Below, one piece after another: positions 1 through 8,690 of a stretch of 57,105 bases of DNA. The notes under the pieces are model-generated. The model saw only the letters and a list, made by a program, of their open reading frames with translations, was not told the DNA's origin and searched no databases. A program made the translations under genes and the position numbers. Position 1 is the first letter of the stretch; every line of letters starts with the position of its first letter. Origin of the DNA: Acidobacteriota bacterium (GTDB taxonomy: Bacteria; Acidobacteriota; Vicinamibacteria; Vicinamibacterales; JAKQTR01); assembly GCA_026393755.1 (NCBI GenBank), contig JAPKZO010000004.1, forward strand, positions 1 to 57,105. The letters are read 5' to 3'.

Positions 1-47
1 AACCAGCGCTCGACGTCGGTCACGGTCTCAGATGCGCGGGTAGCCAT
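1..47 (-). CDS. start of an unidentified gene running off the left edge
   Basis: An ATG at 47-45 on the minus strand opens a frame that reads MATRASETVTDVERW to the window edge. Only 15 codons are visible, so no family can be named. There is no Shine-Dalgarno sequence in front of it, but TATACT lies directly upstream and TACACA six bases further, so a leaderless start is possible. A dyad follows immediately upstream. A plus-strand frame ending at TAA 58-60 is an alternative reading of the same bases. Confidence 0.3.
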   Translation of the reverse strand, partial: MATRASETVTDVERW

Positions 48-48
48 A

Positions 49-74
49 GTATATGTGTAATGTAACACACATAC
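49..74. promoter_or_regulatory. palindrome TGTGT-N6-ACACA, possible operator
   Basis: TGTGT at 54-58 and ACACA at 65-69 are separated by six bases, with weaker outer symmetry (TATGTGT 52-58, ACACATA 67-73). It lies over the presumed promoter of the leftward edge gene, which is where a repressor site would be expected. Function is inferred from position only. Confidence 0.35.
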
Positions 75-154
75 CTCGCCGTTTCAACAGGCACGCTTCC
101 GTGTCATTTTTCAGTGATGCTCAAAACTGGGGGTGGGCAAGCCGGGCGGGGCGC

Positions 155-183
155 TTGACCCCCACCTCCCTCCGTTCTAAGAT
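155..183 (+). promoter_or_regulatory. sigma-70 type promoter of 6S RNA
   Basis: TTGACC at 155-160 and TAAGAT at 178-183 are separated by exactly 17 bases, a near-consensus housekeeping promoter. The predicted start is about position 190, which gives an RNA of the usual 6S length. Confidence 0.65.
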
Positions 184-189
184 CCCTCC

Positions 190-380
190 AGACTTGAATC
201 TGGGTGCCCTGCTTTGCCCGTGATGGTCGGAGGCTCGTTTGAGCCAACGTTTCACCCGAGGAGCTGCGATGCCGAGCGGTGTGCATGCCTCCGCGCGAGG
301 AAGCCTGAAGCCCGGCTCTTATAGCGGTTCCACCTGCTAATGGCAGGTTCATCGACCTCTCCACACGGCAAAGCGGGGCC
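190..380 (+). ncRNA. ssrS: 6S RNA
   Basis: 6S RNA binds the housekeeping RNA polymerase holoenzyme and mimics an open promoter. A long closing stem forms between 207-222 (CCCTGCTTTGCCCGTG) and 364-378 (CACGGCAAAGCGGGG). Inside it the order of conserved blocks follows the E. coli molecule: TTTGAGCC..ACGTTTCA near 240-255, GTGCATGCCTCC then GAGGAAGCCTGAAG near 280-310, and a CCTGC-TAATG-GCAGG hairpin in the place of the E. coli ACCTTGAACC...GGTTCAAGG hairpin. Length from the predicted start is about 190 nt, as usual. The 5' and 3' ends are estimates. It lies just upstream of rny; I see no zapA in this window. Confidence 0.8.
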
Positions 381-491
381 TTTCGTCTAATTCTCTCATC
401 CACGGCTGCCATCGCCGCGGGGTGCTACACCCGTCAGGGCGCGTAGCCTTCGCGAGGGCCCCGCCAGAAGCGGGCCTCGAAAGGACGCGGC

Positions 492-2063
492 ATGAACGAA
501 GTGTCTTACGTCGTCAACGCCTTGATTACCGCGGCGATTGGCGCGATCTGCCTGTTCGTCTGGTTCGGGAATCGGAAGCGTGCGGCTGTCGAGATCGTGG
601 GGCGCGCCGAAGAGAAGGCGGCCGGCATCGTCCGGGACGCCGCGCGCGAGGCCGAGAACGCGAAGAAGGAAGCGCTGCTCGAAGCGAAAGAGCGCACGCA
701 CGAGCTGGTCGTCGAAGGCGAACGCCAGGCGCGCGAACGCCGGCAGCAACTGACCGGGATCGAGCAGACGCTCAATCGCCGCGAGCAGACGCTCACCGAA
801 CGGGCCACGCTCCTGGAGCAGCGGGAAAAGGAACTCCGCGCCCAGGAGCAGGGCGTGCAGAAGCGGGACAAGGCCAGCACCGAAACCGCCGCCAAGTACC
901 AGGCGCTGGTCGCGGACCAGCAGCGCGAACTGCAGCGCGTGGCCGGGCTGACCGCAGACGAGGCCCGGGAACTGCTGCTGAAGCAGATTGAGGGTGACGC
1001 GAAGCGGGATGCCGCCAACCTGGTGAAGCGCCTCGAGGCCGAAGCCCGCGAGACCGCCGCGGCGAAGGCCCGCCAGATCGTCACCGAAGCGGTGCAGCGG
1101 AGCGCCGCCGAGCACGCCGTCGAAACCACCGTCTCGGTGGTGGACCTGCCGAGCGAAGACCTCAAGGGGCGGATCATCGGCCGAGAGGGCCGCAACATCC
1201 GGGCCCTGGAGATTGCCACCGGCGTCGACTTGATCGTCGATGACACACCGGGAGCGATCATCCTGTCTGGCTTCGATCCGTACCGGCGCCAGATCGCCAA
1301 GCGCGCCATCGAGCGCCTGATCGCCGACGGCCGCATTCACCCGGCGCGGATCGAGGAGGTGGTCGAGAAGGTCAAGACCGAACTCGACGAGGAAGTCCGG
1401 CACGAAGGCGAAGCCGCTGCGTTCGAACTCGGCCTGCATGATCTGCATCCCGAGGTGCTGAGGCTGATGGGCCGGCTGAAGTACCGGACCAGCTACGGCC
1501 AGAACGTGCTGGAGCACTCGAAGGAAGTGGCCTTCCTGGCCGGCACGATGGCCCGCGAAATCGGGCTGCGCACGCCGGTCACCGTGCGCGCGGCGTTCCT
1601 GCACGATATCGGCAAGGCCATCGATCGCGAGATGCAGGGCACGCACCTCGAAATCGGGCTCGAGTTCCTCCGCAAGCACGGTGAACAACCGGCCGTGCTC
1701 GACGCGGTGGCGGCGCACCACATGGACATCGACTGGCCGTCGCTCGAAGCGATGATTGTCCAGGCGGCCGACGCGATCTCCGCCGCGCGGCCCGGCGCCC
1801 GGCGCGACACGCTCGAATCGTACGTCAAGCGCCTCGAGAAGCTCGAAGGCATCGCCGATTCGTTCAAGGGCGTGTCGAAGGCGTTTGCGCTGCAGGCGGG
1901 CCGCGAGATCCGGATCATGGTTGAGAGCGAGAAGATCAGCGACGAGGAAGCCGTCTGGCTCTCGAAGGACATCGCGCGTCGGATCGAGAACGAGCTCGAG
2001 TACCCGGGCCAGATCAAGGTCACCGTCATTCGGGAGACGCGGGCCGTTGAGTACGCCAAGTAG
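492..2063 (+). CDS. rny: ribonuclease Y
   Basis: Membrane-anchored endoribonuclease that starts mRNA decay. The 523-residue product has the full family layout: a single N-terminal membrane segment (about residues 5-26), a long charged coiled coil rich in Glu, Ala, Lys and Arg (about 30-200), a KH domain with the GREG loop near residue 230, and an HD domain with FLHDIGKA around residues 369-376 (His371, Asp372). Length matches the family. The start follows a GGACG-type site in the leader. The thiL start overlaps its last codons, so the two are probably translated together. Confidence 0.97.
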   Translation: MNEVSYVVNALITAAIGAICLFVWFGNRKRAAVEIVGRAEEKAAGIVRDAAREAENAKKEALLEAKERTHELVVEGERQARERRQQLTGIEQTLNRREQTLTERATLLEQREKELRAQEQGVQKRDKASTETAAKYQALVADQQRELQRVAGLTADEARELLLKQIEGDAKRDAANLVKRLEAEARETAAAKARQIVTEAVQRSAAEHAVETTVSVVDLPSEDLKGRIIGREGRNIRALEIATGVDLIVDDTPGAIILSGFDPYRRQIAKRAIERLIADGRIHPARIEEVVEKVKTELDEEVRHEGEAAAFELGLHDLHPEVLRLMGRLKYRTSYGQNVLEHSKEVAFLAGTMAREIGLRTPVTVRAAFLHDIGKAIDREMQGTHLEIGLEFLRKHGEQPAVLDAVAAHHMDIDWPSLEAMIVQAADAISAARPGARRDTLESYVKRLEKLEGIADSFKGVSKAFALQAGREIRIMVESEKISDEEAVWLSKDIARRIENELEYPGQIKVTVIRETRAVEYAK

Positions 2064-3054
2064 CGTCGCGGCGACCGGCGAGCATGCCCTGATCGATCTG
2101 ATCCGGACGCGCGTGCCTCCGGCGCCGTCGTGGGTCGCGCTGGGCATTGGCGATGATGCGGCAGTGGTCGAACCGGAGCCGCGTTCGCTGGACGTGTTCA
2201 CCACCGACGCCCTGGTCGACGGCGTCCACTTCGATCGGGCGTTCACGCCGCCAGACGCCATCGGCCATCGGGCGCTGGCCGTTAACCTCAGCGACCTGGC
2301 CGCCATGGGGGCCCGCCCGCGCGTGGCGCTGCTCTCCCTGATTCTCCCGGACGATCTCCCGCTGTCGGATCTGACGGCCATTGTCGACGGCCTCCTGGCG
2401 GCGGCCGCCCGCCACAAGGTGGCCCTGGTCGGCGGCAACATCACCCGGACACCGGGGCCCCTCTGCATCGATGTCACCGCCGTCGGATCCGTCCACCGGA
2501 GGAAGTTCCTGACGCGATCTGGCGCGCGCCCTGGAGACGAGGTGTGGGTCAGCGGCCAGGTGGGCTCAGCGGCCGCCGGGCTCGAGTCGCTTGGTTCCGG
2601 CCCCCGAACCGCCGGCGCAATGACCGCGTGCGAAGAGGCCTATCTTCGGCCCGAACCACGGATCCGGCTCGGTCTCCTGCTCGCCGCCAACCGCGCCGCG
2701 TCGGCATGCGTCGATCTGAGTGACGGACTGGCCGATGGCCTCCACCAGATCGCGTCCGCCTCGAAGGCGGGCATCGTCGTGGATGCTCAGGCGCTGCCAG
2801 TATCGACGGAGGCCCGCGCATGGTTTGTCGCGCGATCGGCCGATCCCGTCATGGCGGCACTGTGCGGCGGCGACGACTACGAATTGCTCTTCACCGTCGG
2901 CCCCCGGCAGCGTTCGAGGCTTCGGTCGGTGCGGCAGGCGCTCGGCGATCTGCCGTTGACGCGGATAGGTACCGTGACGGCGTCCCGAACGGTCCGCCTG
3001 AAGACGGCCGGCGGAGCATGCCAGGTGCCCGCCGGGTACGAGCACTTCAGATGA
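2047..3054 (+). CDS. thiL: thiamine-monophosphate kinase
   Basis: Phosphorylates thiamine monophosphate to the diphosphate cofactor, the last step of thiamine biosynthesis. Family motifs are seen in order: GIGDDAAVV near residue 35-43, a VDGVHF stretch near 60, NLSDLAAMGA, LVGGNI, DLSDGLADG, and CGGDDYELLF near 272-281. No ATG fits the N-terminus; TTG at 2047 lies about ten bases after GGGAG and gives 335 residues, close to the usual length. It overlaps the rny end by 17 bases, and its own stop overlaps the next start (ATGA). Confidence 0.92.
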   Translation: MSTPSSVAATGEHALIDLIRTRVPPAPSWVALGIGDDAAVVEPEPRSLDVFTTDALVDGVHFDRAFTPPDAIGHRALAVNLSDLAAMGARPRVALLSLILPDDLPLSDLTAIVDGLLAAAARHKVALVGGNITRTPGPLCIDVTAVGSVHRRKFLTRSGARPGDEVWVSGQVGSAAAGLESLGSGPRTAGAMTACEEAYLRPEPRIRLGLLLAANRAASACVDLSDGLADGLHQIASASKAGIVVDAQALPVSTEARAWFVARSADPVMAALCGGDDYELLFTVGPRQRSRLRSVRQALGDLPLTRIGTVTASRTVRLKTAGGACQVPAGYEHFR

Positions 3055-3572
3055 TTCACGTCACGCGCGCCCTGCTTCGCAAGTGGGTCGAGGCGCTGCT
3101 GCACATCCACGACTCGCCGCGGCGGACGGCGGCGGCCTTTGCGGTCGGCGTGTTCTGGGGCTTCTCTCCGTTCCTGGGCGTGCACACCATCCTCGGTCTT
3201 GCCTGCGCGTTTCTGTTCGGGCTGAACCGCGTGGCGGTGGTCGTGGGCGTGTACGTCAATCTGCCCTGGTTCCTGGCGCCGTACTACACCGTGGCGACCC
3301 TGGCCGGGGCCAGGGTGCTGGGTGTGCGTCTGCCGCTCGACTTCGCGTCGCGGCTGGAGCACCTGGTGTCGAACGCGATGTTCAACCAGCCGTTCTGGAC
3401 GGGGTTACTGGAGTTGATGCGCCCGCTGCTGTGGCCGTACCATCTCGGGTCGCTTGCCGGCGCTGTGCTGCTGGCCGGTCTGGCGTACCTGCTGGCGCTG
3501 CCGGCGATTGTCGCCGGCCGGAAGCACCTCCATCTGAGGGCGCATAGCGTGACGCCGCCGGAGTCGCACTGA
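3051..3572 (+). CDS. DUF2062 membrane protein
   Basis: A 173-residue integral membrane protein of the DUF2062 family, function unknown. The family signature is visible: AFAVGVFWGFSPFLGVHT followed by a hydrophobic run, a second pair of hydrophobic segments around NLPWFLAPYY, and a last membrane segment near the C-terminus. The start ATG overlaps the thiL stop as ATGA, and its TGA overlaps the next ATG, so rny, thiL, this gene and the next form a translationally coupled chain. Confidence 0.85.
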   Translation: MIHVTRALLRKWVEALLHIHDSPRRTAAAFAVGVFWGFSPFLGVHTILGLACAFLFGLNRVAVVVGVYVNLPWFLAPYYTVATLAGARVLGVRLPLDFASRLEHLVSNAMFNQPFWTGLLELMRPLLWPYHLGSLAGAVLLAGLAYLLALPAIVAGRKHLHLRAHSVTPPESH

Positions 3573-4075
3573 TGATCTCGCGATCGATCTGGCAGAAGCT
3601 CGTCGTCACCGCGCTGGCCGCGCTCTCATTCGTCGCGTTGTACGAGGTGACGATTTTCGATTCCCGCTATGCCGCCAGGCAGGCGGTGCTTCGTGAATCG
3701 ACGGCCCTGCCTGCGCCGGGCGCGAGGCTGCTGTTCAGCGCCACGGCCTACTGCCAGGGCGCTCTGACAGCCTCCGGCGTGTGGCCGCGCACCGGAGTCG
3801 CCGCCGCCGATTCCGCGCTGCTGCCGGTCGGCTCGGTCATCCAGATACTGGCGGAGCCGCCCTACTCGGGCATCTACACGATCATGGACACCGGTCCGAT
3901 GATCCAGGGACGGCACATCGATATCTACATGTGGAGTTGTATCGAAGCGCAACGCTTCGGCCGCCGGTCGGTCGAAGTCACGGTCATCCGGCTCGGCTGG
4001 AACCCGCGCGACAGCACGATCGATCTGCTGCCGTCACACCCGCTCCCGCTCCGCGAACTCGAACGCCTCAAGTAG
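3572..4075 (+). CDS. 3D-domain protein with N-terminal membrane anchor
   Basis: The 167-residue product has one N-terminal hydrophobic segment (about residues 8-26) followed by a 3D domain, the small double-psi beta barrel named for three conserved aspartates. Candidates seen are AADSALLPVGS, TIMDTGPM and GRHIDIYM, followed by the closing RFGRRSVEVTVI strand. Related domains occur in MltA-like lytic transglycosylases and resuscitation factors, so a periplasmic role at peptidoglycan is likely but not shown. Last gene of the rny run; it converges on rng with 37 bases between stops. Confidence 0.8.
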   Translation: MISRSIWQKLVVTALAALSFVALYEVTIFDSRYAARQAVLRESTALPAPGARLLFSATAYCQGALTASGVWPRTGVAAADSALLPVGSVIQILAEPPYSGIYTIMDTGPMIQGRHIDIYMWSCIEAQRFGRRSVEVTVIRLGWNPRDSTIDLLPSHPLPLRELERLK

Positions 4076-4112
4076 CCCCGGCCAGCGTGCCGCGGCGCCA
4101 GCCCGCCGGCCC

Positions 4113-5663
4113 CTACATCGCCATCACGTCGAACTGCTCGTGGTGCAGGTTGAGGTCGGGCTTGATCGAAACGGTCTTGCCGAGCGTCGCCTGCAGTTCG
4201 CGCAGCACGGAGGCTTCCTCCTCGCGGAGCGCCTTGGCGATCTCCGGATTGACCCGCAGCACCAGGCCCGGGCCGTCCAGTTCGCCGCCGACCTTGCGCA
4301 CCTCGTCGAGAATCTCGTAACAGATCGTCGCGGCCGATTTGATCATGCCGGTGCCCGAACAATACGGACACGGATCGGTCATCACGCGCTCAAGGCTCTG
4401 CTTGACGCGTTTGCGCGTGATGATGATCAACCCGAAATCAGACACCTGCACGGCCTTCGATGGCGACCGATCGCGCCGCAACTCCTGGTCGAGCGCCTGC
4501 GCCACCTTCTGCCGGTTCTTCCGCTCTTCCATGTCGATGAAGTCGAGCACGATGATGCCGCCCAGATCGCGCAGGCGCACCTGCCGGACAATCTCCTTCA
4601 CCGCCTCCACGTTGGTCTTGACGATCGTGTCCTCGAGCCGATCGTTGCGCTTGCCCACGAACCGGCCCGTGTTGACGTCAATCGCGACGAGCGCCTCGGT
4701 CTGGTTGATGACGATGTAGCCGCCTGACTTCAGCCAGACCTTGCTGCGCAGCGCCTTGTCGATTTCGGACTGGACGCCGTACTCCTCGAAGATCGGGAAG
4801 TCCTTCGTGTAGTGCTTGACCCGGCCCGCCAGCGCCGGCATGAAGCGCTCCACCTGTTCCTTGACGTTCTGGAACTCGGCGGGGTCGTCAACCCTGATGG
4901 CGGAGTACTCGTCGGTCAGCAGGTCGCGGACCAGTTTCGACACCAGCCCCTCCTCCCGGTACACCACCGCCGGGCAACGAGACGAGTCGACGCGCTGGCG
5001 GATCTCGCCCCAGACGCGCTGAAAGTACACCAGGTCGTTGGTCAGATCCTCCTGCGGGCGGCCGGCGGCCGCCGTGCGGATGATCACGCCGCCGCTGAAT
5101 CCTTCCTTTTCGCGGAACTGCTTGACGATGCCCCGCAGGCGCGATCGCTCGTCGCGCGAATCGATCTTGCGCGAGACGCCGATATGGTCGACCGTCGGCA
5201 TGAATACGAGGAACCGTCCGGCCATCGTCGCATGCGAGGTGAGCCGCGCCCCCTTGGTCCCCAGCGGCTCCTTGACGATCTGCACCAGAATCTCCTGCCC
5301 TTGCTTGAGCAGGGTCTCGATCTTCGGCGTCTCACCGCGCTCGCGGCCCTTTCCCGGGTCGCCAACGCCTTCGACGCGTGCGCCTCCCTCGTCGGCGTCT
5401 TCGTCGTCGACGCCGAGGCGCTCGAACGCCTCCATGGTGTCGACCACGTCCGACACGTACAGGAAGCCGTCGCGTTCGAGACCGATGTCCACGAATGCCG
5501 ACTGCATCCCGGGCAGCACCTTCGAGACGCGGCCCTTGTAGATGTTGCCGACCACACCGCGCTGGCGTTCGCGCTCGACCGACACTTCCATGACCTGGTC
5601 GTCCTCGAGGATCGCCACCAGCGTCTGATGGCCGTTCGAGGTGATAATCATTTCTTTGTTCAC
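4113..5663 (-). CDS. rng: ribonuclease G (RNase E/G family)
   Basis: Single-strand-specific endoribonuclease of rRNA and mRNA processing. The 516-residue product has the N-terminal S1-type RNA-binding domain (GNIYKGRVSKVLPGMQSAF near residues 38-56), an acidic insert near residues 80-105, the catalytic DNase-I-like domain with aspartates in AIDVNTG (about 328) and LDFIDM (about 373), and the zinc-link CPYCSGTG (about 433). The E. coli RNase E C-terminal scaffold is absent, so it is the short G type. GTG at 5663 is chosen: GGAGG lies 12 bases upstream and the frame begins MNKEMIITSN. It shares one base with the rodA stop and ends the mre operon. Confidence 0.93.
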   Translation of the reverse strand: MNKEMIITSNGHQTLVAILEDDQVMEVSVERERQRGVVGNIYKGRVSKVLPGMQSAFVDIGLERDGFLYVSDVVDTMEAFERLGVDDEDADEGGARVEGVGDPGKGRERGETPKIETLLKQGQEILVQIVKEPLGTKGARLTSHATMAGRFLVFMPTVDHIGVSRKIDSRDERSRLRGIVKQFREKEGFSGGVIIRTAAAGRPQEDLTNDLVYFQRVWGEIRQRVDSSRCPAVVYREEGLVSKLVRDLLTDEYSAIRVDDPAEFQNVKEQVERFMPALAGRVKHYTKDFPIFEEYGVQSEIDKALRSKVWLKSGGYIVINQTEALVAIDVNTGRFVGKRNDRLEDTIVKTNVEAVKEIVRQVRLRDLGGIIVLDFIDMEERKNRQKVAQALDQELRRDRSPSKAVQVSDFGLIIITRKRVKQSLERVMTDPCPYCSGTGMIKSAATICYEILDEVRKVGGELDGPGLVLRVNPEIAKALREEEASVLRELQATLGKTVSIKPDLNLHHEQFDVMAM

Positions 5664-6763
5664 TAGTTGGTAAACCTCCGCATCCTCACATTGAGGACGA
5701 GTCCGAAGCCGGCGAGCGTCGCGATCATGGACGAGCCGCCGTAGCTCATGAGCGGCAGCGGGATTCCCTTGACGATCGCCAATCCAGCCGACATCGAAAT
5801 GTTGTAGAGCACCTGGAATGTGAAACTCGACAGCACACCGACCACCAGATAGGTGCCCAGGCGATCCTTGGCGTGCCTGGCCGTGTCGAGCGAACGCACG
5901 ACGATGAACAGGTACAGGCCGAGGACCGACAGCACGCCGACAAAACCGTGTTCCTCCGCCAGCACCGAGAAGATGAAGTCGTTGTGAGCGACGGGCAAGA
6001 AGTTGAGCTGTCCCTGCGTGCCTTTCCGGAAGCCCTGGCCCCACAATCCTCCGGCGCCAACCGTAATCTGCGCCTGGATCTGCTGATAGCCCTTCCCGCG
6101 GGGATCGCGCCACGGGTCGAGAAACGTCACCACCCGCGCCTTTTGATAGTCCTTGAGCGCGTAGGTCCAGACGGCGGGCGCGGCGACAATGGTCAGGGCC
6201 AGCAGGACGCCTGCCACACGCAGCCTCATGCCGCCGACGTACGCGATCCCGATCAGCACGGGCACCAGAGTCAGCGCCGTGCCGAGATCCGGCTGAATCA
6301 TGATGAGCAGCAGCGGCACGCCCGTCAGCAGTCCTCCGATCACCAGATTGGCGGTGGTCGGGTTCTTCTGCACGTTGGACGCGAACAGCCGGGCCAGCAG
6401 AAGCGCCAGCGCCAGCTTCACGAACTCGGACGGCTGGAGATTGAACAGCGGAAGCACAATCCAGCGGCGGCCGCCGCCGCGCGCGACACCAAACACGAGC
6501 ACGTACAGCAGCGTTCCCAGCGCGAGCATGTAGAGGACATGCGCGCGATCGGCCAGTGACCGATAATCGACGCTCAGGCAGATGACAAAGGCGGCCGTCC
6601 CGATCAGGATGGCGTAGATCTGGACGAGAAACAGGCGCGCCGTGGCGGCGCGCGTCGCGTCGCCGGTCGTGCTGTAGATCATCAGCACGCCGATCACGCA
6701 AAGCGCGTACACGGCCGCCACGAGCGGCCAGTCCAGATACCGGTAGAGACGCCGATTGAACAT
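5663..6763 (-). CDS. rodA: RodA, SEDS peptidoglycan polymerase
   Basis: Peptidoglycan glycosyltransferase that elongates the lateral wall together with PBP2. The 366-residue protein is a polytopic SEDS membrane protein with about ten hydrophobic segments. Family motifs are LQPSEFVKLALALLLAR, IMIQPDLGTALTL, FLDPWRDPRGKGYQ and, near the C-terminus, GIPLPLMSYGGSSM. The start MFNRRLYRYLDWPL at 6763 gives the normal length. It follows mrdA by 25 bases and precedes rng with a one-base overlap. Confidence 0.95.
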   Translation of the reverse strand: MFNRRLYRYLDWPLVAAVYALCVIGVLMIYSTTGDATRAATARLFLVQIYAILIGTAAFVICLSVDYRSLADRAHVLYMLALGTLLYVLVFGVARGGGRRWIVLPLFNLQPSEFVKLALALLLARLFASNVQKNPTTANLVIGGLLTGVPLLLIMIQPDLGTALTLVPVLIGIAYVGGMRLRVAGVLLALTIVAAPAVWTYALKDYQKARVVTFLDPWRDPRGKGYQQIQAQITVGAGGLWGQGFRKGTQGQLNFLPVAHNDFIFSVLAEEHGFVGVLSVLGLYLFIVVRSLDTARHAKDRLGTYLVVGVLSSFTFQVLYNISMSAGLAIVKGIPLPLMSYGGSSMIATLAGFGLVLNVRMRRFTN

Positions 6764-6788
6764 CGCTCGCCGACGGCCTTCCTCTAGT

Positions 6789-8687
6789 CTAGTGCGGGCG
6801 GTCCTGCCCGGCGGCAGGGGCTGCCGCAGCCTTGACCGCGGGTGGTGGCGGGGGAGCCAGCACCGGCAGCGGCCGCCCCTCCTTGCTCGCGAAGTACGTT
6901 TCGATGATGTGCCGCACCAGGGGGGCCGCGTTCGCCCCGTGCAGCGCGTGCTCGGCAAAGACGACGCCCGCCACCTCAGGGTTGTCTTTGGGCGCGAAGA
7001 ACGCGAACCATCCGTGGTCGCGCAGATCCACGTCGGTGCGGCCTGCGGCCTGTTTGGCGCCCTGCAGCGAAATCACCTGCGCGGTGCCAGTCTTGCCGGC
7101 CACCTCGTAGCCAATCAGGCGCGCGCCTCCCCCCGTCCCGGCCCCGTTGACCACCAGTGACAACGCGTCGTGCAGCACCGCTACGGTCTCCGGCTTCAAT
7201 CTCGGGATGACGCCGGCGTTCACGTCGGCTGGCGTCTTCCATCCGGAGCCGTCATTGACGGCGCGCACCAGCCGCGGCGTGAATCTGGCGCCGCCGTTCG
7301 CCACCGTGGCGTACGTCAAGGCCAGGGCTAGCGGCGTCACCGACACCTGGCCCTGTCCGATGGCCACCGAAATCGTCTCCCCGGAATACCAGCGCTGGCC
7401 GGTGTTCGCCTTCTTCCATGCGCTCGACGGAACGAGGCTCTCGGCTTCGTTCGGCAGGTCGATCCCCGTCTTGCCGGACAGGCCCAGAATCTCCGCCCAC
7501 TTGTGAATCTTGTCGATGCCCACCATGTTGCCGATAGTGTAGAAGTAGACGTTGCACGACCGCTCGATGGCGTGGCGCAGATCGAGTGTGCCGTGCCCGC
7601 CCTTCGAGTTGCACTGGAAGAACCGGTTGAAGAACGTCGCACCGCCGAGGCACGTCACCTTGAAATCCGGCGTGATGATGCCTTCCTCGAGCGCCGCCGT
7701 CGCCACGACCACCTTGAAGGTCGACCCCGGCGAGTAGCGTCCCTGAATAGCGCGATTCTGCAGCGGCCGGAGCTGATCGGTGCTGAGCCGCTTCCACGTG
7801 GCTGGATCGATCCCGGCCGCAAAGAGGTTCGGATCGTAGGACGGCACGCTGGTCAGGGCCAGAATCTCCCCGTTCCGCGGATCAAGCACCACCGCCGCGC
7901 CCGAGTACCCGGACACGCGGAAGGCGTCCTCTGCCGCCTGCTGCAGATCGTAGTCGATGGTCAGCTGGATCCGGTGTCCCTCAGTGGCAGGCAATTCGGC
8001 CAGCGCCGTGATCTCGCGCCCCACGTTATTCACCATCACCCGCCGCTCGCCATCGGTTCCCATCAGCAGCTTGTTGTAGGCCTTCTCGATACCGGACTGC
8101 CCCACCATCGAGCCGCTCTGCAGTCTATCCGACGCCATTTGCGCTTCGCTGATCTCGCTCACGTACCCCAGCAGGTGGGCGCCCAACCCTCCCGACGGGT
8201 ACCGCCTGGTCGGCACACGCTGGACGAACACTCCTGGCAACTCGAAGTCCAGCCGCCGCGCCAGCACGGCCGACACCTGAGCGAGCGAGGCATCTTCGAT
8301 CACGACAATGGGCTGATAGCGCGGCGTGCTCATGTGCCGCGCGACCGTCTCGCGCACCTGCGACTCGGGCACTCCGGTGGCATCGGCCAGCAGCCGCATC
8401 GTCCGGTCGAGATTCCCGCTGTGCTCGCGGAGAATCGAGATCACGTACGCGTCGCGGTTCTCGACCAGCACGCGCAGCTTCCGATCGAACAGGATCCCGC
8501 GCGGGGCGCGCAGCGGCAGGCGCCGCTCCGTATTGGCTTCGGCCATCTCGCGGTACATCTGGTTGTGCAGCACCTGGATGTACCAGAAGCTGATGCCCAG
8601 CGCGGCGAAGCACACGCTGACCACCACCGAGAACACGGTGAGGCGCACCGCCGTTCGACGCCGGCCGTCGGCCGTTCCAGTCAGCAT
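6789..8687 (-). CDS. mrdA: penicillin-binding protein 2, class B transpeptidase
   Basis: Cross-links peptidoglycan during elongation with RodA. The 632-residue protein has a cytoplasmic tail, one membrane anchor (about residues 14-35), a PBP dimerisation region beginning ERRLPLRAPRGILFDR, and a transpeptidase domain with the three active-site motifs SPGSTFK (about 320), SCN (about 368) and KTGTAQ (about 530). The C-terminus is a Pro/Ala-rich tail (VLAPPPPPAVKAAAAP). It follows mreD with only three bases between genes, in the standard mre-mrd order. Confidence 0.95.
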   Translation of the reverse strand: MLTGTADGRRRTAVRLTVFSVVVSVCFAALGISFWYIQVLHNQMYREMAEANTERRLPLRAPRGILFDRKLRVLVENRDAYVISILREHSGNLDRTMRLLADATGVPESQVRETVARHMSTPRYQPIVVIEDASLAQVSAVLARRLDFELPGVFVQRVPTRRYPSGGLGAHLLGYVSEISEAQMASDRLQSGSMVGQSGIEKAYNKLLMGTDGERRVMVNNVGREITALAELPATEGHRIQLTIDYDLQQAAEDAFRVSGYSGAAVVLDPRNGEILALTSVPSYDPNLFAAGIDPATWKRLSTDQLRPLQNRAIQGRYSPGSTFKVVVATAALEEGIITPDFKVTCLGGATFFNRFFQCNSKGGHGTLDLRHAIERSCNVYFYTIGNMVGIDKIHKWAEILGLSGKTGIDLPNEAESLVPSSAWKKANTGQRWYSGETISVAIGQGQVSVTPLALALTYATVANGGARFTPRLVRAVNDGSGWKTPADVNAGVIPRLKPETVAVLHDALSLVVNGAGTGGGARLIGYEVAGKTGTAQVISLQGAKQAAGRTDVDLRDHGWFAFFAPKDNPEVAGVVFAEHALHGANAAPLVRHIIETYFASKEGRPLPVLAPPPPPAVKAAAAPAAGQDRPH

Positions 8688-8690
8688 AGG

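Noticed and set aside
396-2477. 693-codon minus-strand open frame across rny and thiL
   Set aside because: It is the shadow of two clear genes in GC-rich DNA; its product is low-complexity and has no motif.
5664-6701. N-terminal extension of rng to an 862-residue protein
   Set aside because: The added part is rodA read out of frame; the GTG at 5663 has a proper ribosome binding site and family N-terminus.
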